Assembly: GCF_014205845.1 (NCBI RefSeq)
Contig: NZ_JACHCR010000002.1
Coordinates: 420,362-484,361, forward strand
DNA from: Mucilaginibacter cryoferens
GTDB taxonomy: Bacteria; Bacteroidota; Bacteroidia; Sphingobacteriales; Sphingobacteriaceae
Reading direction: 5' to 3'
Length of the DNA stretch: 64,000 nt
Made by a program: the position numbers and the translations under genes. Of the stretch, positions 19,338 to 27,366 are shown in pieces. The notes beneath the pieces were generated by a model. The model saw nothing but the letters and a program-made list of their open reading frames with translations, was not told where the DNA came from and made no database searches. The first letter of the stretch is position 1, and each line of letters opens with the position of its first letter.

Positions 19338-20858
19338 TTAATTCAGTTTTGTTAATAAAACGCCATCTTTATGAGCTTCCACGGTCTGTTCTTTTTGTTT
19401 TTCGGTATCAAGCCTCATGCAGGCTACAATAATGGCTATGGCGAGATAAAACAAAATGTTTGAGGGGTATTGTACAAGGGCCTGCTGGGGGAAATTGCCT
19501 ATATTAAACGCAAATATCACCAGTATCATAGCCATACAATAGTTTTTAAGCTGCGGGTCTCTTATCCTGAAGAAATAATTAATGCCGTTTTTAAGTACCA
19601 CATAAAATAGTGTACAAAACAGAATTAAGCCAACCCAGCCCATCTCTACCGCTACACGTACATAACCGCTATCGGGCGGGAATTTTGCCAGCATAGAATT
19701 TGGAGAAAAACGTCTGCCCCAAACACCAACCGAACCAAGGCCGCCACCAAATGGGTGCGATAAAATAAAAGGTTTTATTTTCTTTTGATTTTCGGCACGC
19801 ACATTATATGAGGGATCATCTGATGGACTAAAAGCGGTTTGGAATCTCTTTATTGCAGGATTTGATGTAGGTACAATAATCAGGAATACCAGGAATGTAC
19901 CGGCTACAATAGTGGAGATAAGTACTCTTCTGTTAAAGTTAAGTACAGCCAAAATAGCTAATGAGGCCGGCACTAAAACATAGGCTGCCCTTGTGCCGGA
20001 ATAGAGCATTACAAACAGAAAGAAAGCAGCCAGGCAGCCGAGCATTACTTTTTTATAGCCTTTAATGTTGCCCATAATAAGTGCAACGCACAGTAAACTG
20101 CCAATTACCATGTTATAAGAAAAAGTGACCGGGTCTGAGAAGATGCCAAACTTACGCATGTGCCCATTGATGAAAAGCAGGCCTACACGCAGCGGATCTG
20201 AGTACAACCATTTTTTTTCGAATGGTAGAAAGCCAAAGTTCTCTTGTTGAAAAGCCGAAATACCGGCAATAAAATCTAATACCAGCCAAAGCTTAAAGAG
20301 ATATTTTATAAAGTCGACAGACCTGATGTGGTAAACAAAAACAAAGTACATGAGCATTATAAAACCAACCGTACGCACCGTGTATACCCAGGCCAACACC
20401 GATGCAGCTACCGGGTTAATTGCCTGAGCCAGATTGTAGCACAGCCATATGATAATTAATGTACTTATAGGGTTTTTAAAATAGCTCCAATTATTTTCGC
20501 CTTTTTGTTTAATAAAAAAGCCCAGAATTAACAGGTAGGTGATGGCGTCCAATAATGTGCCGATAGGCACTTCTTCGGGTAAAATTTCTGAAACGTAATT
20601 GATGAAGAACGATGCTAATATTAAAATTGTTATGCCAAATTGGGGATAGGCAACAATTGCGAAAACAATAGGTAAGCCTATTACTAATATTAAAATAACA
20701 CCAACGCCTATGAAAGCTAATTTATAGACTACTACGCTCACAAATAGTGCTGCTACCACCAAAAAAGATAACACAAGCGGGCTGGAAAGCTTTTGGATAA
20801 GTAACCTTTTCCAAAACGATCCTCCTAACCTGGTATTATCTGTTTTATCATTTAGCAT
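19338..20858 (-). CDS. O-antigen ligase / Wzy-type polysaccharide polymerase
   Basis: 506-residue inner-membrane protein with about twelve helices and one large periplasmic loop (about 335-415). The loop holds conserved-looking features of the Wzy_C/O-antigen ligase family: YSGTRAAYV just before it, then HPFGGGLGSVG and FPPDSGYVRVAVEMGWVGLI. Family members join lipid-linked units into a chain (Wzy) or ligate it to an acceptor (WaaL). Sequence alone does not separate the two. With a flippase and Wzc-like protein beside it, polymerase is the more likely role. A periplasmic acceptor carrying a peptide would be a possible alternative given the NRPS genes in the same locus. Confidence 0.88.
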   Translation of the reverse strand: MLNDKTDNTRLGGSFWKRLLIQKLSSPLVLSFLVVAALFVSVVVYKLAFIGVGVILILVIGLPIVFAIVAYPQFGITILILASFFINYVSEILPEEVPIGTLLDAITYLLILGFFIKQKGENNWSYFKNPISTLIIIWLCYNLAQAINPVAASVLAWVYTVRTVGFIMLMYFVFVYHIRSVDFIKYLFKLWLVLDFIAGISAFQQENFGFLPFEKKWLYSDPLRVGLLFINGHMRKFGIFSDPVTFSYNMVIGSLLCVALIMGNIKGYKKVMLGCLAAFFLFVMLYSGTRAAYVLVPASLAILAVLNFNRRVLISTIVAGTFLVFLIIVPTSNPAIKRFQTAFSPSDDPSYNVRAENQKKIKPFILSHPFGGGLGSVGVWGRRFSPNSMLAKFPPDSGYVRVAVEMGWVGLILFCTLFYVVLKNGINYFFRIRDPQLKNYCMAMILVIFAFNIGNFPQQALVQYPSNILFYLAIAIIVACMRLDTEKQKEQTVEAHKDGVLLTKLN

Positions 20859-20874
20859 TTAACGCGTTATTGGT

Positions 20875-21012
20875 TTATAAAAACAAAATTTTGATAGCCC
20901 ACACAAAAACACCAATAAACGATATTGTGATTGCCACCTTACGCGATCTGTTTTGAAGAGGTGTTAGATGCTCAAAGGGATCTGGTTTTACTTCAGACGG
21001 ATCTATTCTCAT
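20875..21012 (-). CDS. small single-pass membrane protein (45 aa)
   Basis: Short gene found by reading the gap between the Wzy-like and Wzc-like genes. An ATG at 21012 opens a 45-residue frame ending in TAA at 20877-20875. It begins MRIDPSEVKPDPFEHLTP, continues with the basic stretch NRSRK, and ends with one hydrophobic helix of about 19 residues (VAITISFIGVFVWAIKILF). The predicted topology has the N-terminus in the cytoplasm. I do not recognise a family. Its position between the Wzc-like co-polymerase and the polymerase, on the same strand, with 48 and 16 bp spacing, suggests an accessory subunit of the polymerisation complex. Codon use resembles its neighbours and the end of the helix coincides with the stop, both supporting a real gene. 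Confidence 0.68.
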   Translation of the reverse strand: MRIDPSEVKPDPFEHLTPLQNRSRKVAITISFIGVFVWAIKILFL

Positions 21013-21060
21013 ATTGTGAAGCTCAATTAATACTTACCTCGTTATTGGAAGGGGCCAGCT

Positions 21061-23220
21061 TTATTTCCCTTTTTTATTATTGCTTGATTTGTTTAACACC
21101 CAGCCGGCAAATTTATCACCTAAACCTTTTAAGTAAGGCAGGTGCTGCTTTTGCGCATTGCTCAAATCTTTATTAGCTTCAAAAACGGCTATTGTTTTAT
21201 TAGCAAATAGCAGCCATTCTTTTGATTTGTTTAATGAAGTTAACGGGGCGGTATCAATAATGATAACATCAAATTTTGATCTTAAATCGTTAAAGCGATT
21301 TTTTATATAAGCTTCATCGGCAATTTCCAACAATGTAACGTCCTCGCCGCGGTTACCTAATACGGTGGCTGTACCTCCGGTTATATCAATACCATACAAT
21401 GGGTTATTTTTGAAATAATCTTCTAAAAATAAAGTAGGGCGTATGGCATTGGTAAGATCAGGCCTGTCAAAGTTACCATCAATCAGTAATACCTTTTTAT
21501 TGATCATGGAGTAGGAGTAGGCAAGGCTTGTAGCAAACAGTGTTTTACCTTCATGAGCACCCATACTGGTTACAGCAATAATTTTTTCGCCACGCAGTTC
21601 CTGGTCAATCTCAAACCGTACAGATCGCATCAACTCTTTAAATTGTTGCATTTTATCCCGGTTCTCTACGTCCCAAAGTTTTCGCAGATCGAGGTTGGTG
21701 CCTGGTATTCTGTTAAGATAGCCCAATAACGGCAGCTGCGTTTTGTTAACAAGTTCTGAGGGATCTTTGATGGTATTATCCAGGTAAAACATCAAAAACA
21801 GCACAAACAGACATACTACAAACATTGCGATAACACTTAGTACTATCAGCAACATTTTTTTTGAAGGCTGAGGGGCTTCAGGCGCGGCAATCTCTACCTG
21901 TATCAGTTTAATGCTAAAGTTTGATTTGAGGTTTGTTTCGTTGTATTTATTTAAAACATCTAGGTACTCTTTACTGGCAATATCAATATCAAAATCATAA
22001 GTTTTTACTTTGGCATCAAAAGGTACCAGCCGGTTAAACTTGGAGTTTAAAATGGCCAGTTCGGCGTTTATAGATTGAATGCTGTATTTAGCCAGATCTC
22101 GTGATACCTCAAGCGTTAATTTTTGTTTGATCAGATCATCTTTATGTATCCGTGGATCGCTGATATACTGATCTGAAGATTGGTTGATTTCAGACGCCAA
22201 TGAACGCTGAACCGAATCTAATGCAGGTTTGTATTTAGGGTCGTAATTACTGCGGATGTATTTGTTTTGGATAGTATGCAGCTCATCCTGAGTGGCGGTA
22301 ATAATTTGGTTGTATTTGCTGGTGGTCGACTCGACGTACTCCCTTTCTTTAGGATCAAATTTGCCATTAATTGTTTTTATCGCACCTTCGTATGAGGCGA
22401 TATCTTTCTCTGCCTCCTGCTTTTTGTCGTTATAAGCAAGTATCTGGCTAAAAATGGCTTTTGATTGTTCGTCAAGGTTTAAAATGCCGTTATCTATCTT
22501 GTATGCTTGTAATTGAGCAGTTTTATCACTCAACGCATTTCTTTTTTGAGTCAGCAGGTCAGACAAGAAAGCCACCGCGTTTGATTCGTTTTTCTTAACA
22601 GTTGAAGTATAGTAATTAATAAATTGTGTGCACAACACGTTAACCACTGTTGCAGACAACTGCGGATTATCTGAATCGTAACTTACAGATATAAAGTCAC
22701 TTTCATCATCTCTAAAAATTAATAGATCCTTGCGCAAGGAGGCATCATCATATTTCATTGAGCGTAACAGATCATTCAATGCGCTCTCTTGCTTGTTATA
22801 AAGCAACAGCGCTTCCAGATGATCAAATTTATACTGAAATATTTTTAACGCTGCGTCCCGCTCGTAGGGGTGCATTTCGGCAAGTGTTTTACTGGGTTTG
22901 CTAAACGGGGTAGCCGGGTTTTTAAGATCATGTATAATAAGCGAATAAGAAACCTGGTTAACCATTTTCTTCAACTTCATGATGGCCATGAGGTTACTAA
23001 ATTCACTTAATATTTGTTGCTCCTGTATGTTGGCAGTTGCATCCTTATCCAATAAGTGCCGGGAGGCATCAACAATACCGGTAGCCAGTTGCCCATGCGA
23101 AACGTAGTTATCGGGTAGTCTTTTAACCCAAAAAAATGTAGCTATACCTGTTATAAGCGGTATAAAAATAAGTATTAATCGATATTTTTTTAAAAGCTTA
23201 AAAAAATTGCCTATCTCCAT
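21061..23220 (-). CDS. Wzc-like polysaccharide co-polymerase with BY-kinase-type ATPase domain
   Basis: 719-residue inner-membrane protein. Helix 1 (about 15-30) and helix 2 (about 458-482) enclose a long periplasmic part with heptad-rich coiled coils (Wzz domain plus tandem GNVR-like region). The cytoplasmic C-terminal ATPase has Walker A in TSMGAHEGKTL (about 553-563), Walker A' LLIDGNFDRPD and Walker B-like VIIIDTAP. Such proteins set chain length and gate export together with an outer-membrane exporter. The tail (GWVLNKSSNNKKGK) has no tyrosine cluster, so cycling autophosphorylation of the Wzc type is doubtful. The stop of the upstream TolC-like gene is 3 bp away. Confidence 0.9.
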   Translation of the reverse strand: MEIGNFFKLLKKYRLILIFIPLITGIATFFWVKRLPDNYVSHGQLATGIVDASRHLLDKDATANIQEQQILSEFSNLMAIMKLKKMVNQVSYSLIIHDLKNPATPFSKPSKTLAEMHPYERDAALKIFQYKFDHLEALLLYNKQESALNDLLRSMKYDDASLRKDLLIFRDDESDFISVSYDSDNPQLSATVVNVLCTQFINYYTSTVKKNESNAVAFLSDLLTQKRNALSDKTAQLQAYKIDNGILNLDEQSKAIFSQILAYNDKKQEAEKDIASYEGAIKTINGKFDPKEREYVESTTSKYNQIITATQDELHTIQNKYIRSNYDPKYKPALDSVQRSLASEINQSSDQYISDPRIHKDDLIKQKLTLEVSRDLAKYSIQSINAELAILNSKFNRLVPFDAKVKTYDFDIDIASKEYLDVLNKYNETNLKSNFSIKLIQVEIAAPEAPQPSKKMLLIVLSVIAMFVVCLFVLFLMFYLDNTIKDPSELVNKTQLPLLGYLNRIPGTNLDLRKLWDVENRDKMQQFKELMRSVRFEIDQELRGEKIIAVTSMGAHEGKTLFATSLAYSYSMINKKVLLIDGNFDRPDLTNAIRPTLFLEDYFKNNPLYGIDITGGTATVLGNRGEDVTLLEIADEAYIKNRFNDLRSKFDVIIIDTAPLTSLNKSKEWLLFANKTIAVFEANKDLSNAQKQHLPYLKGLGDKFAGWVLNKSSNNKKGK

Positions 23221-23223
23221 TTG

Positions 23224-23904
23224 TTATTTTATATCTTCTAATTTAACACCTAATAGCTCTTCCAAATTAGTTTTTGCGGTCCAGGTAGCCAACTCAGCCT
23301 GCACCATAAACGAATTTTGATTATAATAACTATTCAATTGTTCATTATAGATCTGAAAAGTAGTTTCACCTTTTTGAAACGAATATTTTAATTGTTTAAC
23401 TGCACTGTTGGCATCAGTTACAGCACCCGAGCGTAATCGCAACTCCGTCATCGCGGCAAGGTATGAAAAGTAAAGTTTTCGCACCTGTGCTTCAAGACTT
23501 AGCATATATTCGGCTTGCTGGTACTGGGCAATTTTATAAGTTTCGCTGGCCGCGCTGGTTACCGATGGGTTTTTAAGCAACTGACCAATGCTTAGGGTAA
23601 TGGCCAATTGATAACCTTTAAATATAGTTGGCTGGGCCTGGTTAACTAAGTTTTGAGGGCTATAAATATATGATGCTGTTAATCCATCTAACCAGGCAAA
23701 CTTAGTTGCGTTATAATTACTATGGGCAGCTTTAACTGCGCTCTGGCGTACTTTAACTTCCGGATAATTCTTTTTAGCGGTAGCCACAAGTTTATCCAGG
23801 TATGCCATATTAACATTATTTATAAATGTTTCCTGGGCGTGCAATTGTTTGGTAAACAGTATGGTAGTTAATAAAAAACAAACAACCTTTATATATTTAT
23901 TCAT
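23224..23904 (-). CDS. short TolC-family outer membrane protein
   Basis: 226-residue secreted protein; the ATG at 23904 is chosen because it begins a good signal peptide (MNKYIKVVCFLLTTILF, cleavage after LHA). A longer reading from 23949 would overlap the upstream gene. The mature part has the helical TolC pattern: YLDKLVATAKKNYPEVKVRQSAV near the start, long amphipathic helices, and LEELLGVKLEDIK at the end, which is the typical end of a TolC repeat. Full TolC proteins have two such repeats (about 420-500 residues); this one has only one. It may form a larger oligomer or act as a periplasmic/outer-membrane adaptor for polysaccharide export in place of Wza, which is not seen here. Confidence 0.8.
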   Translation of the reverse strand: MNKYIKVVCFLLTTILFTKQLHAQETFINNVNMAYLDKLVATAKKNYPEVKVRQSAVKAAHSNYNATKFAWLDGLTASYIYSPQNLVNQAQPTIFKGYQLAITLSIGQLLKNPSVTSAASETYKIAQYQQAEYMLSLEAQVRKLYFSYLAAMTELRLRSGAVTDANSAVKQLKYSFQKGETTFQIYNEQLNSYYNQNSFMVQAELATWTAKTNLEELLGVKLEDIK

Positions 23905-23908
23905 TAAT

Positions 23909-24994
23909 TTATACTTTTTCTTTTTGAAAGAGTGCAGGTACAGTTCCAATAATAATTCGTAAATCTAACCAAATAGAATACTTTTGAGCATAAAAGTTAT
24001 CCAGTTTTTTTCTTTCCCTTTCAGACATATCTTCCTTGCCACGCTTGCTTATTTGCCATAAACCGGTTAAGCCTGCAGGGCCCAAAAATCTCATCGACCA
24101 TTCGTTTGATGTAAGCATCTCCGCCTCATAAACAGGCAAAGGGCGATTTCCAACAACAGACATATCACCTCTGAGAATGTTAAAAAGCTGGGGAAGTTCA
24201 TCCAAACTGGAATTGCGCAAAAAATTACCCAACTTGGTAATACGCGGATCGTTCTTGATTTTTACAAATGCCGCCTTGGTGGCTCCGCCTTCTGTTGCAT
24301 ATTGGTTATTCTCGGTTGATAATTTCGCCAACAACTGGTCCGCATCCGTGCGCATCGATCTGAATTTATAAAAATCAAATACCTTGTAGCCTGTACCAAC
24401 GCGTTTACTTTTGTAGAAAACAGGCCCTTTTGAATCCATTTTTATGGCAATAGCCACAATAAGATAAAGAGGAGAGAGGAAAAACAACATTGATCCCGAT
24501 ATAGCCAGGTCAATTAGTCGTTTTCCAAAAGGCATTTTGTAGGTAGTATCAACTTCTTTTGAAAGTTCGAGCAGTTTTGGTTTTATCAGTTTAAAGGTTA
24601 CCAAAAAATTTAATCTTTCGCGCAGGTCATCTACAGAAAAAGGCAAGCTGTAAAAATCATGCACTCTTAGTTCGAGCGCTTTTTTTATGAGGCTTTTATC
24701 GTTTTGTGCAGATAGTAGTACTATGATAACACCATGGAGTAAAAAGTTCTTTTTTAGGTCTTTAACTAAGGCGAAACATTTTCCTTCGGCATCAACCTCT
24801 ATCAGTATAATATCGGGTAAGGTTAAAATAGATTGATCGCCCAGGTACTCTTCAAGTTGGGCGATCGAATCATTGTAAGCTATGTTGAAGTTGCTAAGGC
24901 CGCTTGATACCAGGTTTTTAAAACTTAACCCTGTATAGGCGATCTTGATGTGCGAACCCGAATTTTCGTTCCAATCAGACGTGCGATGATTCAT
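23909..24994 (-). CDS. receiver-like domain fused to initiating sugar transferase (polyprenyl glycosylphosphotransferase)
   Basis: 361-residue fusion. Residues 1-135 have the alternating pattern of a response-regulator receiver domain, but the phospho-acceptor site is changed (DIILIEVDAEG, where the usual Asp is Glu/Val). Residues about 150-361 form a bacterial sugar transferase (WcaJ/PglC type): KRLIDLAISGSMLFFLSPLYL membrane hairpin, FYKFRSM, LPQLFNILRGDMS VVGNRP (key Asp/Glu and Arg), and GLTGLWQISKRG. The enzyme puts the first sugar-1-phosphate on undecaprenyl phosphate, starting the polysaccharide unit. It overlaps the CheY-like gene upstream by 20 bp, so the two are translationally coupled and may interact. 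A pseudo-receiver on the priming enzyme suggests post-translational control. Confidence 0.92.
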   Translation of the reverse strand: MNHRTSDWNENSGSHIKIAYTGLSFKNLVSSGLSNFNIAYNDSIAQLEEYLGDQSILTLPDIILIEVDAEGKCFALVKDLKKNFLLHGVIIVLLSAQNDKSLIKKALELRVHDFYSLPFSVDDLRERLNFLVTFKLIKPKLLELSKEVDTTYKMPFGKRLIDLAISGSMLFFLSPLYLIVAIAIKMDSKGPVFYKSKRVGTGYKVFDFYKFRSMRTDADQLLAKLSTENNQYATEGGATKAAFVKIKNDPRITKLGNFLRNSSLDELPQLFNILRGDMSVVGNRPLPVYEAEMLTSNEWSMRFLGPAGLTGLWQISKRGKEDMSERERKKLDNFYAQKYSIWLDLRIIIGTVPALFQKEKV

Positions 24995-25361
24995 AAACTT
25001 GTAAAAGTTGGTTAATTGCTGATTTTAGTTCGTTTGGTTTAAACGGCTTATGCATATAGCCATCAATTTTAAACGGCATATTACTTACCTGCTCATCCAG
25101 ATCGTGGGCTGCTGATAGTAATAAAACGGGAATATCCCGATAAAAGCCACTTATTTTCACATTTTTGGCAAATGACTGACCATCAAAATACGGCATCTGA
25201 AGATCGGAAAGTATCAGATCGGGAAAATTGCCGTCTTCTAACCAGCCAAATGCATCAATTCCGTTATTTTTAACAACACAATCATAGTCTTTTGACAGAA
25301 TAAAATTGAGTAATTTAAGTATGCTTAAATCGTCATCGACAATTAGTAACTTTTTCTTCAT
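24975..25361 (-). CDS. CheY-like single-domain response regulator
   Basis: 128-residue stand-alone receiver domain. The acidic pocket is VDDD (about 8-11), the phospho-acceptor Asp is in LSDLQMP (about 53), the switch Ser is in LLLSAAH (about 83), and the Lys in HKPF (about 105); all key residues are kept. There is no output domain, so it must act by protein contact, most likely with the receiver-fused sugar transferase that overlaps its 3' end by 20 bp. It is the first gene of the polysaccharide/NRPS locus. No histidine kinase is encoded in the window. The reading frame starts at the ATG at 25361 just before the fold begins. Confidence 0.93.
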   Translation of the reverse strand: MKKKLLIVDDDLSILKLLNFILSKDYDCVVKNNGIDAFGWLEDGNFPDLILSDLQMPYFDGQSFAKNVKISGFYRDIPVLLLSAAHDLDEQVSNMPFKIDGYMHKPFKPNELKSAINQLLQVYESSHV

Positions 25362-25937
25362 ATTGTTGTTCGAGGAAGTCTTATTGTAAAAGCAGTTAAA
25401 GCACCCAAATTAATCATGATTTAAAAGCTATTTACCGATTAAATTCCTTGCAAAAAGATTGTTGTTATATTGGTGTCTAATCGTAAATCGTTTTACGTTA
25501 AAACAATGTCCAGAGTTTTGATTTTTGCAAATAATCATAAAAAATTTTAAGCCCTATCTATTCTGAGTTCAGAAATACAATTACTGTACCGAAAATATAT
25601 ATAAATAATGGCAATAATGGTTTTTACCAGTTTAGTGCGCTAATATACTTGTTGTACTGTTCTAGGTACGTCAATTAATAGCTCATTTGTTGGTTTTGCC
25701 TAAATTATGATGGTTAAATATATTTTAACTTTTGAGTAATGTATTTCCATTTGGGGTAGGTGGTTTTGCTGTGGGGTAAATTTTACCTATTGTGTAGCAA
25801 TTGCGCAATTGGCTGATTGTATTGATCCGGATGCCGTTTTAAATGAAATGGGGGGTAATTAATAGGTACCATTAAAAAGCCCCGAAGTATTTTACAACTC
25901 CCGGGGCTTTTTGCGATCAAAATATTGGTTTAGCACT
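25362..25937. other. 576-bp intergenic region upstream of the polysaccharide locus
   Basis: No convincing gene is present on either strand. It must hold the start signals of the 25-kb minus-strand locus, although I find no clean TAnnTTTG box in the first 200 bp. Two exact palindromes stand out: TTCTGA-GT-TCAGAA at 25561-25574 and CAATTGCGCAATTG at 25798-25811. The first lies 200 bp before the first gene and could be a regulator site. The far end contains the terminator of the convergent-side VOC/DoxX genes (25874-25912). The region is AT-rich compared with the coding DNA around it. Confidence 0.6.
25874..25912 (-). terminator. intrinsic terminator, bidirectional form
   Basis: An 11-bp perfect stem, AAAAAGCCCCG (25874-25884) paired with CGGGGCTTTTT (25902-25912), with a 17-base loop. 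It lies 25 bp past the stop of the VOC gene at 25938 and gives a GC stem with a T run on either strand. Confidence 0.88.
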
Positions 25938-26327
25938 TTAACTTTTTTCTTCAATAATTGACAGGATATTACCAGCCGGGTCGCTAAACCAGGCTATTAC
26001 CGGGCCGCCTGCCGTAAAAATCCCCTTTTCGTTGGTTTTAAAGTTTTCTTCATTGTAAACAATAAATTTAACACCACGCGCGGTAAGCTCATCAACCGTT
26101 TGCTCTACATCTTTAACCGGGAAGTTGAGGATGGTAAAAGTTGCCGGCACATGGTTGGGCTTTGGATATATAACAATGGCATTACCACCCGTAATTTCAA
26201 GGTGTAGTATCCCCGGCATTTGGGTGTCATCATAAATTTTAAGGCCTAAAATTTTGCCATAAAACTCTTTGGCTTTGCTTATATCATTTACCGAAAATCC
26301 GCTGAATGCTTTGCTATCTGTTAACAT
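25938..26327 (-). CDS. VOC-family (glyoxalase/bleomycin-resistance fold) protein
   Basis: 129-residue protein of the vicinal oxygen chelate superfamily. It shows two beta-alpha-beta-beta-beta units: [22 protein letters not shown] at the start and [19 protein letters not shown] in the second half, ending in [20 protein letters not shown], the usual last strand. Candidate metal ligands are the Glu in HLEITG and the Glu near the end of the last strand (SIIEE). The exact substrate is unknown; such small proteins act as isomerases, dioxygenases or antibiotic-binding proteins. It is the last gene of a minus-strand group with a DoxX protein (26393) and a second VOC protein (26818). Confidence 0.85.
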   Translation of the reverse strand: MLTDSKAFSGFSVNDISKAKEFYGKILGLKIYDDTQMPGILHLEITGGNAIVIYPKPNHVPATFTILNFPVKDVEQTVDELTARGVKFIVYNEENFKTNEKGIFTAGGPVIAWFSDPAGNILSIIEEKS

Positions 26328-26392
26328 AATGCTCTCCTTTTTATTATAAAATTAACCAGATCGGTATTTGTTTTGATGGTGTGCCCCGCGGT

Positions 26393-26782
26393 TTATTTTG
26401 CGGTAAATAATGCCGCGTATTTTTCGCGCTGGGTATAGGCCAGAAACAAAATACCAATTAGTAAGGGTATTACTGTTGTAAGCCCCGACGGTGCTAAAAA
26501 AGCATTTACTGATACTATATTCACCATTATAGGGAACAAAACTACCAGGGCCAGCGCTACATATCTGCCAAATAGCAAAAGTAAGGCGCAAACAAGTTCT
26601 GTTATTTTTACAAGCATCATGAGGTAGCCCGATGCGGCAATACCTTCGTTAAATACTTTCATATTACCGGTTACAGGAGGCATAGGGAAAGCGTGGAAAA
26701 ATACCATCGCAAACCAGCTTACAGATGCAAACAGGAACATTAATCCAATTAAGGTACGCACAATAATTATAGCTATTTTCAT
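26393..26782 (-). CDS. DoxX-family small membrane protein
   Basis: 129-residue protein with four hydrophobic helices. It begins with a typical DoxX-like start (IIIVRTLIGLMFLFASVSWF), followed by MVKITELVCALLLLFGRYVALALVVL in the middle. The members are inner-membrane proteins of uncertain role, often near redox or sulfur-related genes. Here it is between two VOC proteins on the same strand with gaps of 65 and 35 bp, so the three are probably one transcript ending at the terminator 25874-25912. A related but longer DoxX-like protein is encoded at 51259. Confidence 0.82.
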   Translation of the reverse strand: MKIAIIIVRTLIGLMFLFASVSWFAMVFFHAFPMPPVTGNMKVFNEGIAASGYLMMLVKITELVCALLLLFGRYVALALVVLFPIMVNIVSVNAFLAPSGLTTVIPLLIGILFLAYTQREKYAALFTAK

Positions 26783-26817
26783 GATTAGAGGTTTAAATTT
26801 AAATGCTGATTGTTTTA

Positions 26818-27246
26818 TTATGAACGATTTGCCGGGTGATTTACCATCCAGGAGATCCCAAATTTATCGGCAAACATACCAAAATAGTCACCCCAGGATG
26901 CGGTAGACATTGGCACCATTACATTACCTCCGGCAGATAGGCCGTTAAATATGGCATCCGCTTCTTCTTTGCTCTCCACGCTCAACGAAAGGTGAAAATT
27001 GTTACCTTGTTTATACCCCATGCCCATTTCGCCAACGGTATCTGTAGCCATTAATATATTGCCTTTGCCAATGCCTAAGGCAATATGCATCAATTTGTTT
27101 TTGTCTTCTTCTGGTATGTTGCCGGCTTCGGGCGAATCGCCAAAGCGCATTACCATTAAAAACTCGCCACCAAAAACAGATTTGTAAAAGGTGAAAGCTT
27201 CTTCGCTTGTACCGGGGAAATTTAAGTAAGGGTTAATAGTTACCAT
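26818..27246 (-). CDS. PhnB-like VOC-family protein
   Basis: 142-residue member of the PhnB / 3-demethylubiquinone-9 methyltransferase-like branch of the VOC fold. Typical features are the start INPYLNFPGTSEEAFTFYKSVFGGEF, the second-half stretch LSLSVESKEEADAIFNGLSAGG, and MSTASWGDYFGMFADKFGISWMVN at the end. Members have no established reaction despite the family names. It is the first gene of the VOC-DoxX-VOC group transcribed toward the terminator at 25874. Confidence 0.87.
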   Translation of the reverse strand: MVTINPYLNFPGTSEEAFTFYKSVFGGEFLMVMRFGDSPEAGNIPEEDKNKLMHIALGIGKGNILMATDTVGEMGMGYKQGNNFHLSLSVESKEEADAIFNGLSAGGNVMVPMSTASWGDYFGMFADKFGISWMVNHPANRS

Positions 27247-27366
27247 TTTAAGGGAGGTTTTTTGGTTTATAATTGTGTTGCTGATTATATAGTAAATCTA
27301 CAAGGATTAAATATAATTGAAAAGGGCCAAATACGACAATTAGAGGGCATAATTAAGACAAACAGG

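Noticed and set aside
25740..25860. Open frame on the plus strand ending CVAIAQLADCIDPDAVLNEMGGN
   Set aside because: It has no start codon after the preceding in-frame stop, is under 45 residues and has Trp/Cys-rich composition upstream. I treat it as chance, possibly a gene remnant.
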